Below, one piece after another: positions 28,158-36,400 of a stretch of DNA of 64,000 bases; within the stretch, counting starts at the first letter, position 1, and each line of letters begins with the position of its first letter. A program made the position numbers and the translations under genes. Source of the stretch: Oceanobacillus indicireducens (GTDB lineage Bacteria > Bacillota > Bacilli > Bacillales > Amphibacillaceae); the NCBI RefSeq assembly GCF_014647195.1, contig NZ_BMOS01000010.1, positions 30,993-94,992 on the forward strand, read 5' to 3'. Under the pieces are notes generated by a model that saw only the letters and a list, made by a program, of their open reading frames with translations, was not told the DNA's origin and searched no databases.

Positions 28158-28520
28158 TCATTCACTGACCAGTTCAATTGCTTCTATTCGGACCAAAACT
28201 TGTGACCCACTTTCAACAAGCACAATATAGTCGTCTTTAACAGCAAGCAATAATCCCGAAACCGTTCCAAATGGAGTTGTAACCTCCACTTGTTCGTTCA
28301 CTAGAGTCATTAATAATTCTCTCATTGTTGTTGGAACATTTCCTGCCGGTGGTTTTCCAGTAGAAGGTGACGTAGACACTCCTCCAAAATCAATATTGAA
28401 GTCCACCGACGGAAAATCTATTCCAAGACCGGTTTTACTCTCAATGACGGTGCTTGTGTTTTGTGATAGTTGATTAATTAAGTTCAACAAATTTCTTTGT
28501 CTATTCGTTAGTGACGGCAA
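28158..28520 (-). CDS. DUF2642-like spore coat-associated protein
   Basis: A 120-residue protein. The first ~70 residues are polar, with a Gly/Pro/Ser-rich linker (FGGVSTSPSTGKPPAGNVP). The C-terminal 45 residues (LVNEQVEVTTPFGTVSGLLLAVKDDYIVLVE) form the DUF2642 domain. It starts at TTG 28520 with GGAGTG upstream. It ends 17 bases before the next gene, so all five crust genes are probably one transcript. Function unproven; such proteins are detected in or near the coat. Confidence 0.7.
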   Translation of the reverse strand: MPSLTNRQRNLLNLINQLSQNTSTVIESKTGLGIDFPSVDFNIDFGGVSTSPSTGKPPAGNVPTTMRELLMTLVNEQVEVTTPFGTVSGLLLAVKDDYIVLVESGSQVLVRIEAIELVSE

Positions 28521-28552
28521 GATGATTCACTCCTTTCTTTCAAGATTTAGCA

Positions 28553-28987
28553 TTAAAGGATTTCCAGCGAAACGATAACAGCAATAAGCAGTTGAATGAG
28601 TAATTGCAGGTTAATTGCAATATCCGTATCAATTGTCGTGATATTGACATCTTTCGATTTTTCCACGATTGTCTTCTGACGGTTGCTTTGTCTCGTTCTG
28701 GTAATTTGGTTAAAGTCTTGCAAAATATCTTCCACTTTGCCACCATCCGCAATGGCTAAACGGAGTACAACCGCAAGTGCCGCCTCAATCCCAATTTGTA
28801 AAGATGCTGCGGCTTGTGTGTCCGTTGTCTCTACCTCGACATATTCTGAGTCTTTAATAATAATCCATTCTTCTGATTGTTGCTTCGTAATATTTTTTTG
28901 ATTCGCATCTTGCTCTACGATAGCCTGTGACCTATTTCTTTTATCATCGCAATGGTCTAATGCTCTCCATTCTTTCACTTTCGACAT
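28553..28987 (-). CDS. spore coat protein with CotX/CotV domains
   Basis: A 144-residue protein with two CotX-type repeats: VEVETTDTQAAASLQIGIEAALAVVLRLAIADG and VNITTIDTDIAINLQLLIQLLIAVIVSLEIL. CotX and CotV of B. subtilis are insoluble crust components. The ATG at 28987 has GAGGTG upstream; a GTG at 28996 in the same frame overlaps that site. The single N-terminal Cys lies in LDHCDDKRN. It follows the paralogue by 21 bases. Confidence 0.88.
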   Translation of the reverse strand: MSKVKEWRALDHCDDKRNRSQAIVEQDANQKNITKQQSEEWIIIKDSEYVEVETTDTQAAASLQIGIEAALAVVLRLAIADGGKVEDILQDFNQITRTRQSNRQKTIVEKSKDVNITTIDTDIAINLQLLIQLLIAVIVSLEIL

Positions 28988-29007
28988 CAAATCCACCTCT
29001 TTTCATT

Positions 29008-29571
29008 TTATAGAATTTCAACTAATAGCACTAAGGCAACAAGTACTTGAAGCATTAACTGGAGATTAAGCGCTAGGTCTGTATCTCTAGTCGTTACAAC
29101 CGCATCTTTCGTATTATAGATAAAGATTTTTTGCTTATTTCTCTGCGCCATATTAAAATGTTGAGTCAACTCTTGAGACACTGCATCACGTTGTGTGCCA
29201 TCAGCAATCGAGATATTTAAAACAAGTGCAATGGCGAGCTGTAAAGCAGCTTGCAGGGATACCCCAATTTGCGTATCTGTTGAACTTACGGTGATATTAC
29301 ACGATTCTTTCACCCAAATTAGCTCTGCTGATTCCTGATCCATAAAAGATAATTCGGTACCCTCTTGCAGTACAAACGCATTGTTATCACTTGTGAAATC
29401 GGATTCTGTTGATTTATGGGATGGGCTTTTGCTAGATTCGTTAGAACATTTGCCACTACAGCTATGGCCACAGCTACAGCTTTTTAAAGGTTCTTCCATA
29501 AAGTAGGAATATCTATCTCCTTTTCCCCTGCTTACATCGTAATCATATTCCGAATGTCTATAAATCGTCAT
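29008..29571 (-). CDS. spore coat protein with Cys-rich segment and CotX domains
   Basis: A 187-residue protein. An N-terminal Tyr-rich part (YRHSEYDYDVSRGKGDRYSYF) leads to a Cys cluster (CSCGHSCSGKC) and then two CotX repeats (NITVSSTDTQIGVSLQAALQL and AVVTTRDTDLALNLQLMLQV). The Tyr- and Cys-rich head suggests cross-linking by oxidation or disulfides in the crust. AGGAG lies nine bases before the ATG. Expression in the mother cell late in sporulation is expected from the family, but I did not find a secure sigma-K promoter. Confidence 0.88.
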   Translation of the reverse strand: MTIYRHSEYDYDVSRGKGDRYSYFMEEPLKSCSCGHSCSGKCSNESSKSPSHKSTESDFTSDNNAFVLQEGTELSFMDQESAELIWVKESCNITVSSTDTQIGVSLQAALQLAIALVLNISIADGTQRDAVSQELTQHFNMAQRNKQKIFIYNTKDAVVTTRDTDLALNLQLMLQVLVALVLLVEIL

Positions 29572-29650
29572 TTTGACACTCCTTTCTTATTGGCTATATA
29601 ATATTGTTATGGTTTTTTCCTCTAGAAGATTGTACAGATTCACTACGTCT

Positions 29651-29690
29651 CATAAAAATAGCGAAAGCACCCACAGCAGGTGCTTTCACT
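29651..29690 (-). terminator. terminator downstream of cotW-like gene
   Basis: On the minus strand AAATAGTGAAAGCACC pairs with GGTGCTTTCGCTATTTTT. It would separate the cotW-like gene from the CotX genes unless read through. Confidence 0.8.
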
Positions 29691-29692
29691 AT

Positions 29693-29902
29693 TTAATCAC
29701 TTTTATCTTTTGCTTGATTTTGTTGGAAATCTGCAACCTGTTTCTTTAGGTCTTCCACCATTTCTCTAATCATCTTTTTCTGCTCTTCTGGTATATTATT
29801 CTTCACTTCGTCAGGCTTCACACCATTTTTCCTCAATATGGTCTGGACCATCACTTCCACCAGCTTTTCATTTAATGGCGGCTGTTTTGATGATTCACTC
29901 AT
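29693..29902 (-). CDS. CotW-like spore crust protein
   Basis: A 69-residue acidic, helical protein, MSESSKQPPLNEKL at the start. The stretch VMVQTILRKNGVKPDEVKNN and IREMVEDLKKQVADF recall, from memory, the N-terminal half of B. subtilis CotW (LVQNIFSKHGVTKDK...LVKDLQ). It is shorter than CotW and lacks the charged tail. GGAGGG precedes the ATG. It sits first in the crust cluster, as cotVW precede cotX in B. subtilis. Confidence 0.7.
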   Translation of the reverse strand: MSESSKQPPLNEKLVEVMVQTILRKNGVKPDEVKNNIPEEQKKMIREMVEDLKKQVADFQQNQAKDKSD

Positions 29903-30074
29903 ATAACTCACCCTCCTGTTCACATGTCTATATTAGACTATGAGATCAATCGGTTAGCTGACTATGCTGTTGTCTATATGTTTACAGGAAGGGTAACTTG
30001 CTCATGTACAATCATACATTTAAGCAGAACTGCACCATTGTCTCTAGCAAAAATATTGCAAATGCATGTTATAT

Positions 30075-30197
30075 AGTAAGGAAGGGGCGATCCTTCCTGA
30101 ACGCTGCCCAAACAGTGTCCATGTTTATAATTCTTTTTCCACAACCCTTTCTATATTTTTAAAGCCACTATCCGTAGCAGATAGTGGCTCTTTTTTT
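30075..30197 (+). ncRNA. candidate small RNA with terminator
   Basis: After an AT-rich promoter-like stretch (TTATATAGTAAGG) come a perfect hairpin GGAAGG/CCTTCC with a six-base loop (30080-30097), a short unstructured part and a strong terminator (AGCCACTATC, 7-base loop, GATAGTGGCT, seven T). No coding frame with a ribosome binding site is present. It could also be the terminator of an unseen transcript. Confidence 0.4.
30163..30197 (+). terminator. strong intrinsic terminator
   Basis: Ten-base perfect stem AGCCACTATC/GATAGTGGCT followed by CTTTTTTT, oriented to the plus strand although no plus-strand gene precedes it. Confidence 0.85.
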
Positions 30198-30371
30198 CTC
30201 TCTATAATAATACGTTCAACATCATGATTAATTTCAATTTAAATTGCGTATTTCTTGTTTGCTCATCATAACATTTCTTTCCATACGTTTCGTCTTTTAC
30301 TTTTTCCAGTCGTTCATCGACCATACATTTATATACAGCAATATCAATATGCACGATTGTTCCTCCCTTAA

Positions 30372-30521
30372 TCACGCATTAACGGTCTGTAATACCCCGC
30401 CTAAACAAGAGGGAAAACCATATGTTAAGGTGGGGGTTATACAGTCCGTAAATACCTGATTCTGTTCAACTAACATTCAGTGGGGAGGTACGGAAACCCC
30501 ACTGAATGAGTTTCACTTTAT
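30372..30521 (+). repeat. dispersed two-hairpin repeat, copy C (full length)
   Basis: A 150-bp unit from TCACGCATTAACGG to GTTTCACTTTAT with right hairpin stem CATTCAGTGGGG/CCCCACTGAATG. It lies in a gene-free region between the crust cluster and the CD3324-type gene. The flank before it is TTAAT. Confidence 0.85.
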
Positions 30522-30735
30522 CATTTACCTGAATATGAGGAAGGCTGCTTGTTTTTCGGCATGTATCTGAAATTTGGTAATGACTAGAATAGAGCCACCT
30601 CAATTATTTTTATAAACATTCTCACTACCTCCTTTCAGAATTATCAATTGCTATACTCTTATTAATGCACGAAAACGTTCGGGGGAACAAGCGACAGAAT
30701 GGTTATAATCAAACTTCCCCAGGGCTCTTCCAATA
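30522..30735. other. intergenic region, nothing recognised
   Basis: About 210 bases between repeat C and a terminator. No open frame with a ribosome binding site and no clear structure. Confidence 0.4.
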
Positions 30736-30736
30736 A

Positions 30737-30775
30737 AAGAAAGCGCGAAGTTCCTGAATAGAACTTCGCGCCGTC
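30737..30775 (-). terminator. terminator of the CD3324-type gene
   Basis: On the minus strand GCGCGAAGTTC and GAACTTCGCGC form an 11-base stem, followed by TTTCTTTT. Confidence 0.9.
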
Positions 30776-30780
30776 ATTAT

Positions 30781-31059
30781 TTATTTATAATTGTTTCGCA
30801 TTTTATAAATGATTTTTCGAATCGTATCAAAGGATAAATGAAATTTCTTCTCTAATTCTTCAAATGATTTTCCCTCATTGTATAACTGGAATATCTCTTC
30901 ATTTCGTTTCGCGATCAATTCTCTTGATCCGCTTACTTCTCCCCAAGCTGCCCGCTCTTTTTTTGCTTTCGGGATATAAATTAAATCCCCCTGGATATAC
31001 TTCTGCATTTCTTTAAGCAGACTAGGGGGAAGCACCTCTTTTGCATTTTTGTACTGCAT
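30781..31059 (-). CDS. CD3324-type helix-turn-helix protein
   Basis: A 92-residue protein: MQYKNAKEVLPPSLLKEMQKYIQG at the start, IYIPKAKKERAAWG in the middle and a C-terminal Mor-like helix-turn-helix (RNEEIFQLYNEGKSFEELEKKFHLSFDTIRKIIY). This matches small CD3324-family DNA-binding proteins of Firmicutes. GGAGG lies nine bases before the ATG. A promoter-like TATAAT at 31181-31186 would give a ~120-base leader. Targets unknown. Confidence 0.8.
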   Translation of the reverse strand: MQYKNAKEVLPPSLLKEMQKYIQGDLIYIPKAKKERAAWGEVSGSRELIAKRNEEIFQLYNEGKSFEELEKKFHLSFDTIRKIIYKMRNNYK

Positions 31060-31178
31060 GTTTAACTTCCTCCTTGAAAACGTAGAAATCTAAATAACCG
31101 CTCTTTGTTAAATAGTCCATTTTCATCCTACTCCTTTCTTTTTAAATTTATGACCTGTTTCTTTTAATTACTTACCTT

Positions 31179-31207
31179 TGATTATAATTGATTTTCTAGA
31201 CGATGGA
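31179..31207 (-). promoter_or_regulatory. promoter for the CD3324-type gene
   Basis: On the minus strand TTTCCA, a 17-base spacer and TATAAT. The 17-base stretch AAAATCAATTATAATCA is repeated exactly at 31401-31417, before the structured RNA. Confidence 0.55.
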
Positions 31208-31245
31208 AAGGTGTTAATTTTCCCAAAATTCACTTTAAATAATTA

Positions 31246-31397
31246 AGGACCGCGCTCAGGCGGTCCCATGCTGGTGATTCCCGCTAAGCGGAAACCACCT
31301 CACTAACTGTAATCAAAGTTATCAGCCTCCTTCCCGAAAGAGTCTGTCGGTCCGACACCTTTATTTACTCATTTTCCAGGTTCGGTTACAAGGGTAA
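31246..31397 (-). ncRNA. candidate structured RNA, ~150 nt
   Basis: On the minus strand, downstream of a TATAAT box (31403-31408), lie a palindromic TGTCGGACCGACA, a purine-rich CGGGAAGGAGGCTG, a long hairpin GGTGGTTTCCGC/GCGGGAATCACC (31273-31299) and a final hairpin GGACCGC/GCGGTCC (31247-31266) followed by TTAATTATTT. It does not match the cobalamin, SAM, lysine, purine or T-box cores I know. It is either a stand-alone RNA or an attenuated leader. Confidence 0.55.
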
Positions 31398-31417
31398 GAA
31401 TGATTATAATTGATTTT

Positions 31418-31747
31418 TCCCTGCTATCCCACGACTTATTTCCGAGAAGAAAGCTCATAGTTTAAGTCAAAAAAACCGATCATACTCCATTAATTGGTAT
31501 TTGACGGTTTGAAATTAACTAGAACAGGGCATAACTAAATGATATAATATCCTATCGATTAAGAAACCTTTCTTTAAGAAATTTAAAAGTGGAGTTCGTT
31601 TCCAGAAAGTAGTTAACTAATACTAAACGTAAAATATTAATCGATATGTTTAAAATAAATGTCTTGGCCATCTGAACGATTAAGGTAAAAATAAGCAATA
31701 AACCGGTCGATCGATTCATCCCCGCTATTTACCTTCTTCATCATTTT
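31418..31747. other. gene-free AT-rich stretch
   Basis: About 330 bases between the structured RNA promoter and the broken gene at 31748. A weak hairpin (AAACCG with CGGTTT, 31470-31512) is present. No coding frame seen. Confidence 0.4.
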
Positions 31748-32108
31748 TTACTTCTTTTCAGTAAAAATTGTAGATGCTCTTCTTTAAAAACAAAGACGAG
31801 ACCCGAAGACATACAAAATCCATTTAACTCTATGAGCCGCGTGAATATAAGAACATTTAGCGGTATAGACTTACTGAACTCTATATCCACTAATGTAATA
31901 ATATCATAGGATTCCTTGTAACGTCCTTTAAAAGAACGGTCCCCTTTTCCGGATTGCGCTCCATCACATGATAAAGTGCTGTATCGGATTTTACCATTGC
32001 AGATAATAGCTCTTTCTCAATATTATTTTCTGCTTCAAATTGTTCCATATATTCAGAAACTGCACTTCTATTATTTCTATATTTTTTATAAGCTTCCAAT
32101 AGAGACAT
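31748..32108 (-). pseudogene. small gene of unknown function broken by a frameshift
   Basis: The first part (31890-32108) reads MSLLEAYKKYRNNRSAVSEY and ends RNPMILLH at a TAG. Near 31915 the frame one base back continues without stop as KESYDIITLVDIEFSKSIPL and ends LQFLLKRSKK at TGA 31748. Together they give ~119 residues with even composition, so one gene with a single-base insertion (or two-base deletion), a sequencing error, or a -1 frameshift is likely. I do not recognise the family. Confidence 0.6.
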
Positions 32109-32273
32109 TTGTATTCACCCTATCCTTATTGTTGCTGCATGCTGTAATCCCCTTTAATATATGATAAAGAGTTTTCTAACACAGCCCCAACTTACAAAGA
32201 AATTTCTAAGTACGGGCAAAATTGAAGTTGTGATGTAATAAATTAAATACTTCATTCAGTTTGGAGGGATAAC

Positions 32274-32552
32274 ATGTTTACTTGCGGTTGGTGCATGAAG
32301 AAAATTTCTGCTGATCAACCATTATCTGCCGTTAATATTAAGTTTACAAAAGGGATGGATTTTTCAGAGCATGAAGGAGAAATCATTCCAGTCTATCTAC
32401 AATCACTTGATAGAAATGTTTCAATGGTTGTAACGACAGCTGATTCGGAGGCGAAGAAGGCAGGTACAGATGGTATGTTTGCGGTTTGTAGCAGTGCTTG
32501 CGGAGTAAAATTGCAGGCTGCTCTAGCGAAAGATATGAATATAGACTTGTAA
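32274..32552 (+). CDS. Cys-motif protein of unknown function
   Basis: Ninety-two residues: MFTCGWCMKKISADQ at the start and VCSSACGVKLQAALAKD near the end. The two CxxC/CxxxC pairs suggest a zinc knuckle or a redox pair, with a beta-rich middle (IIPVYLQSLDRNVSMVVTT). GGAGGG precedes the ATG by ten bases. It lies just past the end of the eut transcript, convergent to it. Function unknown. Confidence 0.7.
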   Translation: MFTCGWCMKKISADQPLSAVNIKFTKGMDFSEHEGEIIPVYLQSLDRNVSMVVTTADSEAKKAGTDGMFAVCSSACGVKLQAALAKDMNIDL

Positions 32553-32769
32553 TCTCATTCTACCATTAAGTCCTTTATTAAAAAACTTGGCAGTAAGAAT
32601 GGATTTATACTTTCTTATCTGCCAAATAATAAAGATGCACCTTTAGCGAAATATGGTAAAGTGGAAGTGCCTGAACAACCAAAAATACCAATTTGCAAGG
32701 TGCATTTTCATGCAATCAAGAATAGCGCAAGATTTTTCATTGCCTTAAGCGATACTTCCGGCAACTGGT

Positions 32770-34125
32770 TTATTTATTCGAGTCTGGGGTCAAATGAAAT
32801 ACCTTTGCACTCCGAATATATTCCACATCGGGAATATTCAACCTAAAGTTAACAAGCCTTGCTGCCACAAAAAAGTAATCCGATAATCGATTTAAATATT
32901 GTAACACTGTAGGTGGGGGAGCATTTTCCTCTTTCATTAATGCTACAATCAGTCGTTCCGCTCGTCTCGCTACAGTTCTTGCAATATGAATTGTTGCGGA
33001 AGCCTTCGAGCCGCCCGGTAATATAAACCGTTCTATTTCCGGGGTTTCTTCTGAATACTTGTCAATCTTTTCTTCCAAATAATTAACCGTTTCCTCTGTT
33101 AATTTATTCTTTCTTTCTTTAACGACACTAGCGATGTCACCGCCACAATCAAAAAGTTCGTGCTGAATTTTCTCTAAGTCATCTATAATATCCGAGAACT
33201 GATCTTTGCTAAGTTCGGTTATCGCCTTGCCTACAAATCCATTTAATTCATCAATCGTTCCATAGGCTTCGACACGGATATCATCCTTAAATACACGTCC
33301 ACCAATTAATGATGTCTTTCCTTTATCACCTGTCCGCGTATAAATCTTCATTTCAAAGTCTTTTGTTTCGTCAGTCGATTGATTTCGTGTTTGCTGATCA
33401 ATTCTTACAATATTTATGCCTAAATCTTTTGCTGCTTCTTGTGCTAATGGGGTAACGATAGTATTTCTCGCAACTTTCAACTCCCCAACCATTCCTTTAT
33501 ATTTCAGTATATCTGCACGGCTCAATAAGTTTTTTGAAAAAACATTTTGCGCAATTGAATCTTTTGAATGGGCTCGTACCACATTTTCCTCGACAGCTTG
33601 ATATAATTCGGTTGCTTTAACAAGCTGAATTCCGAATCTTTCAATGGTCGCTAAATGCGCTGCAGATAGCTCTTTATAGGCAGTGGATGCTATTCCTGCT
33701 TGATCCTGCAAGGATAAATCACTAGCTTCCCTCGCGGCAACTACAGGAATATTGTACATTAGGGCATGGGAGATGAGATTAGTCGTCATATTATCCGTGA
33801 TTCCATTCGCTATCTTTGCCACTGTATTAGCGGTCAACGTGGGCATAATAATAATTGGAACGCCTTCATATAACGGACTCAATCCCATATTTTCACTTTC
33901 GAGATAGATCTCTTCTATATCTAATTCTTTTTTTAAATCATCGATTGAATAAATATATTCTGCACTTATAGACAATGCTACCTTTAGCTTCCAATTAGCC
34001 TGATGCATTTTTTTTAATTGAACGATTGATTCTTTAAAGCCTACAGCTCCGCCCGTAAATACTATAAGAGCTGTCTTCTTCTCTTTATCAACATGGCTGA
34101 CTGTATGGTTAGCTTCCACGTTCAT
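32770..34125 (-). CDS. flavoprotein domain fused to PduO-type cobalamin adenosyltransferase
   Basis: A 451-residue fusion. Residues ~15-170 form a flavoprotein (PF02441-like) domain with IVFTGGAVGFKESI and MPTLTANTVAKIANGITDN. Residues ~215-245 hold a short motif NTIVTPLAQEAAKDLGINI also seen in EutT and PduL here. Residues ~258-451 are a PduO-type ATP:cob(I)alamin adenosyltransferase with YTRTGDKGKTSLIGG, VEAYGTIDELNGFVG and the FILPGG...R-x-x-x-RRAER region. It would reduce and adenosylate cobalamin for ethanolamine ammonia-lyase. It is last in the eut operon and overlaps eutJ by 17 bases. Confidence 0.88.
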   Translation of the reverse strand: MNVEANHTVSHVDKEKKTALIVFTGGAVGFKESIVQLKKMHQANWKLKVALSISAEYIYSIDDLKKELDIEEIYLESENMGLSPLYEGVPIIIMPTLTANTVAKIANGITDNMTTNLISHALMYNIPVVAAREASDLSLQDQAGIASTAYKELSAAHLATIERFGIQLVKATELYQAVEENVVRAHSKDSIAQNVFSKNLLSRADILKYKGMVGELKVARNTIVTPLAQEAAKDLGINIVRIDQQTRNQSTDETKDFEMKIYTRTGDKGKTSLIGGRVFKDDIRVEAYGTIDELNGFVGKAITELSKDQFSDIIDDLEKIQHELFDCGGDIASVVKERKNKLTEETVNYLEEKIDKYSEETPEIERFILPGGSKASATIHIARTVARRAERLIVALMKEENAPPPTVLQYLNRLSDYFFVAARLVNFRLNIPDVEYIRSAKVFHLTPDSNK

Positions 34126-34972
34126 CCCCCTTATTTAAACCACCTTTAAGCGCGATTCCTAGTGGTGTGATAAGTAACGGATGCTCCGGCTTTACGATCT
34201 CAATTCCAATATACTTCTGGAAAACTTTTGTAAATTCACTAAAGCAACTTGCTCCGCCAACGACATAAATCGTTTCCACATCATCAAACCCTTGTAAATG
34301 CCTTTTAATAATGGCAGCCATCTTTTCAACGACTGGCTTGATAATAGGGAAAACCTCCTTTTCCTTAGTCTTATCTTTTTTCATCTTTTCCGCTTCCTCA
34401 AATGGTATTTTTTTAGCACCAGCTAAGACTAGACTCATATGTGTTCCGCCTGTCGGTTCATCCGCTGAGTAAATCACTTTATTATTTTTTAATATACTAA
34501 TCCCTGTTGTTCCGCCACCTACATCAACGACAGCACCATCAGTTATCCTTAAAACAGCGGCTGCCGCATTCGTTTCTTCTAGGACGTCCGTCACTTCAAA
34601 TAGTGCTGATTCAAGTACGTTCGTTATCACTTTTCGACTCCCTTTGTCTACCCGTGGCGGGATTGCCGTCGAAGCTTTCGTTAGAGGAAACCCTAATAAT
34701 TCTTCCATATCCCGTTTCATTTTCTCTACAATATCCACAGCTTGCAAAAAATCAACAACAATTCCATCTTTAACAACAGAGGCTGGATATAATGCTCCGG
34801 CTAAAGGCTGATTTTCTTCGGTAATAACGGAAATTGCAATATTGGCGGTCCCCAAATCTACGCCAACTTTAACATTGCCAGAATAGACCGGGACCTTCTC
34901 TTTGTTGATAACTTTAGCAAAGGTGTTAACATAGTGATTAATTTCCCTAATAGATACTGACAAACGTATCAA
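34109..34972 (-). CDS. eutJ: ethanolamine utilisation chaperone-like protein EutJ
   Basis: A 287-residue actin/Hsp70-fold protein: VGVDLGTANIAISVI, VVDVGGGTTGISI and IYVVGGASCFSEF are the phosphate-1, phosphate-2 and adenosine motifs. This size and the location match EutJ/PduJ-type chaperones, for which the client is uncertain. The start is unclear: TTG at 34972 or TTG at 34963, the latter better spaced from GGAAGG. Confidence 0.9.
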   Translation of the reverse strand: MIRLSVSIREINHYVNTFAKVINKEKVPVYSGNVKVGVDLGTANIAISVITEENQPLAGALYPASVVKDGIVVDFLQAVDIVEKMKRDMEELLGFPLTKASTAIPPRVDKGSRKVITNVLESALFEVTDVLEETNAAAAVLRITDGAVVDVGGGTTGISILKNNKVIYSADEPTGGTHMSLVLAGAKKIPFEEAEKMKKDKTKEKEVFPIIKPVVEKMAAIIKRHLQGFDDVETIYVVGGASCFSEFTKVFQKYIGIEIVKPEHPLLITPLGIALKGGLNKGDERGS

Positions 34973-35020
34973 CCTTCCATTCCTACCTCAAGAGATATAT
35001 TGGGCTATTAATTAATAAAC

Positions 35021-35968
35021 TTAATCAACTGGTAATATTTCAATCACTTTCTTCACGTCTTCAGCTGACTGGTTCAGCTGCTTCTGTTCATCAGCTGTTA
35101 ACGGTAATTCAATAACGCTCTCAATTCCGTTTCCTCCAAGAATTGTCGGAACACCGAGGTAAATGTCTTTATAACCATATTCTCCTTCTAAATAAGCAAT
35201 GGATGGCAATATTCGCTTTTTATCCTTCACAATAGTTTCGGCCATTTGTACTAATGAAGCAGCGGGTGCATAATAAGCACTTCCATTTCCGAGCAAGTTG
35301 ACAATTTCTCCCCCACCTTTTCGAGTACGTTCCACAATCGCATCGATTTTTTCTTGGGGTAGTAAATGATCGAGTGGAATGCCTCCTACATTAGAATAGC
35401 GAATTAATGGAACCATGCTGTCTCCATGGCCGCCTAGGACAAACCCGGTAACATCTTCAACCGCTATATTAAGTGCTTCCGCTACGAAGGTGGAAAAACG
35501 TGCTGTGTCAAGAACACCAGATTGACCGATAACGCGATTCTTCGGAAATCCTGTTGTTTTAAAGCAAGTATAAGTCATTGCATCGACCGGATTACTCAAG
35601 ACAAGAATATAACTGTCAGGTGCATAACGGACAATTTCTTTTGATACATCAACCATAATCTTCGCATTGATGTTAACGAGATCGTCGCGACTCATCCCGG
35701 GTTTTCTCGCAATTCCAGCTGTTATAATGACCATATCAGCATCTTTTATATCTTCATAATTGGATGTACCGGTAACCTTTCCGTTAAACGGTTCCACTGG
35801 TCCCGCTTCCAGCATATCGAGCGCTTTTCCTTTTGTCGGATTCTGCTGTTCCGGAATATCAACTAAAACGACATCTCCCATTTCCTTTTGTGCTAATAAA
35901 AAAGCAGTCGTCGTTCCGGTAAAACCAGCTCCAATAACAGCAAACTTTCTTCTTTTAAACATAGACAT
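35021..35968 (-). CDS. mdh: malate dehydrogenase inside the eut operon
   Basis: A 315-residue LDH-like malate dehydrogenase. The NAD fold is [18 protein letters not shown], the substrate-binding Arg loop is [14 protein letters not shown] (typical of malate, not lactate, enzymes), and the catalytic His is in GGHGDSMVP. It oxidises malate to oxaloacetate with NAD+ or the reverse. It resembles the housekeeping Bacillus Mdh strongly, which is usually encoded with citZ and icd. Here it lies between a shell gene and eutJ, in the operon direction. It has no N-terminal targeting helix. Confidence 0.93.
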   Translation of the reverse strand: MSMFKRRKFAVIGAGFTGTTTAFLLAQKEMGDVVLVDIPEQQNPTKGKALDMLEAGPVEPFNGKVTGTSNYEDIKDADMVIITAGIARKPGMSRDDLVNINAKIMVDVSKEIVRYAPDSYILVLSNPVDAMTYTCFKTTGFPKNRVIGQSGVLDTARFSTFVAEALNIAVEDVTGFVLGGHGDSMVPLIRYSNVGGIPLDHLLPQEKIDAIVERTRKGGGEIVNLLGNGSAYYAPAASLVQMAETIVKDKKRILPSIAYLEGEYGYKDIYLGVPTILGGNGIESVIELPLTADEQKQLNQSAEDVKKVIEILPVD

Positions 35969-36039
35969 TTTCTTCCTCCTTCATTTTTGTACATATGAGT
36001 AAAATATTATGACTCCACTCACTTGTTCCATCTTTAATT

Positions 36040-36083
36040 ACAATAGGGACAGCTACTGACTTCACGCGCTGTCCCTATTTCCT
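36040..36083 (-). terminator. hairpin between shell gene and mdh
   Basis: AATAGGGACAGC, 14-base loop, GCTGTCCCTATT on the minus strand, with a weak T tail. It may attenuate or protect the upstream message. Confidence 0.6.
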
Positions 36084-36095
36084 ACTAATTCAAGC

Positions 36096-36380
36096 TTACT
36101 CCGTTTTCGGAAGGATTGCATCTAATTCATTGTGTGGACGCGGGATAACATGTACAGACACTAATTCACCAACACGGTTAGCAGCTTCACTTCCTGCATC
36201 CGTTGCAGCCTTAACTGCACCAACATCACCTGATACTAAAACAGTGACTAATCCAGCACCAATCTGTTCTTTTCCAATAATATTAACATTTGCAGCTTTT
36301 ACCATCGCATCCGCTGCTTCAATTGCACCTACCAAACCTTTCGTTTCAACCATTCCTAATGCACCATTAACTTTAGCCAT
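36096..36380 (-). CDS. eutM: BMC shell hexamer, EutM-like (second copy)
   Basis: A 94-residue single BMC-domain protein: [52 protein letters not shown] and HVIPRPH are hallmark segments. Nearly identical in design to the gene at 42356; they differ at scattered positions and in the C-terminal tail. EutM hexamers tile the facets of the ethanolamine microcompartment. It follows eutE by 20 bases. Confidence 0.95.
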   Translation of the reverse strand: MAKVNGALGMVETKGLVGAIEAADAMVKAANVNIIGKEQIGAGLVTVLVSGDVGAVKAATDAGSEAANRVGELVSVHVIPRPHNELDAILPKTE

Positions 36381-36400
36381 TTAAAATTCCTCCTTATTTA

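Noticed and set aside
30244-30459. 71-residue plus-strand frame before repeat C
   Set aside because: Runs into the repeat and has no ribosome binding site; not gene-like.
31246-31397. Structured region considered as a second cobalamin, SAM or T-box element
   Set aside because: Lacks the B12 box, the S-box core and the T-box sequence; kept only as an unknown RNA.
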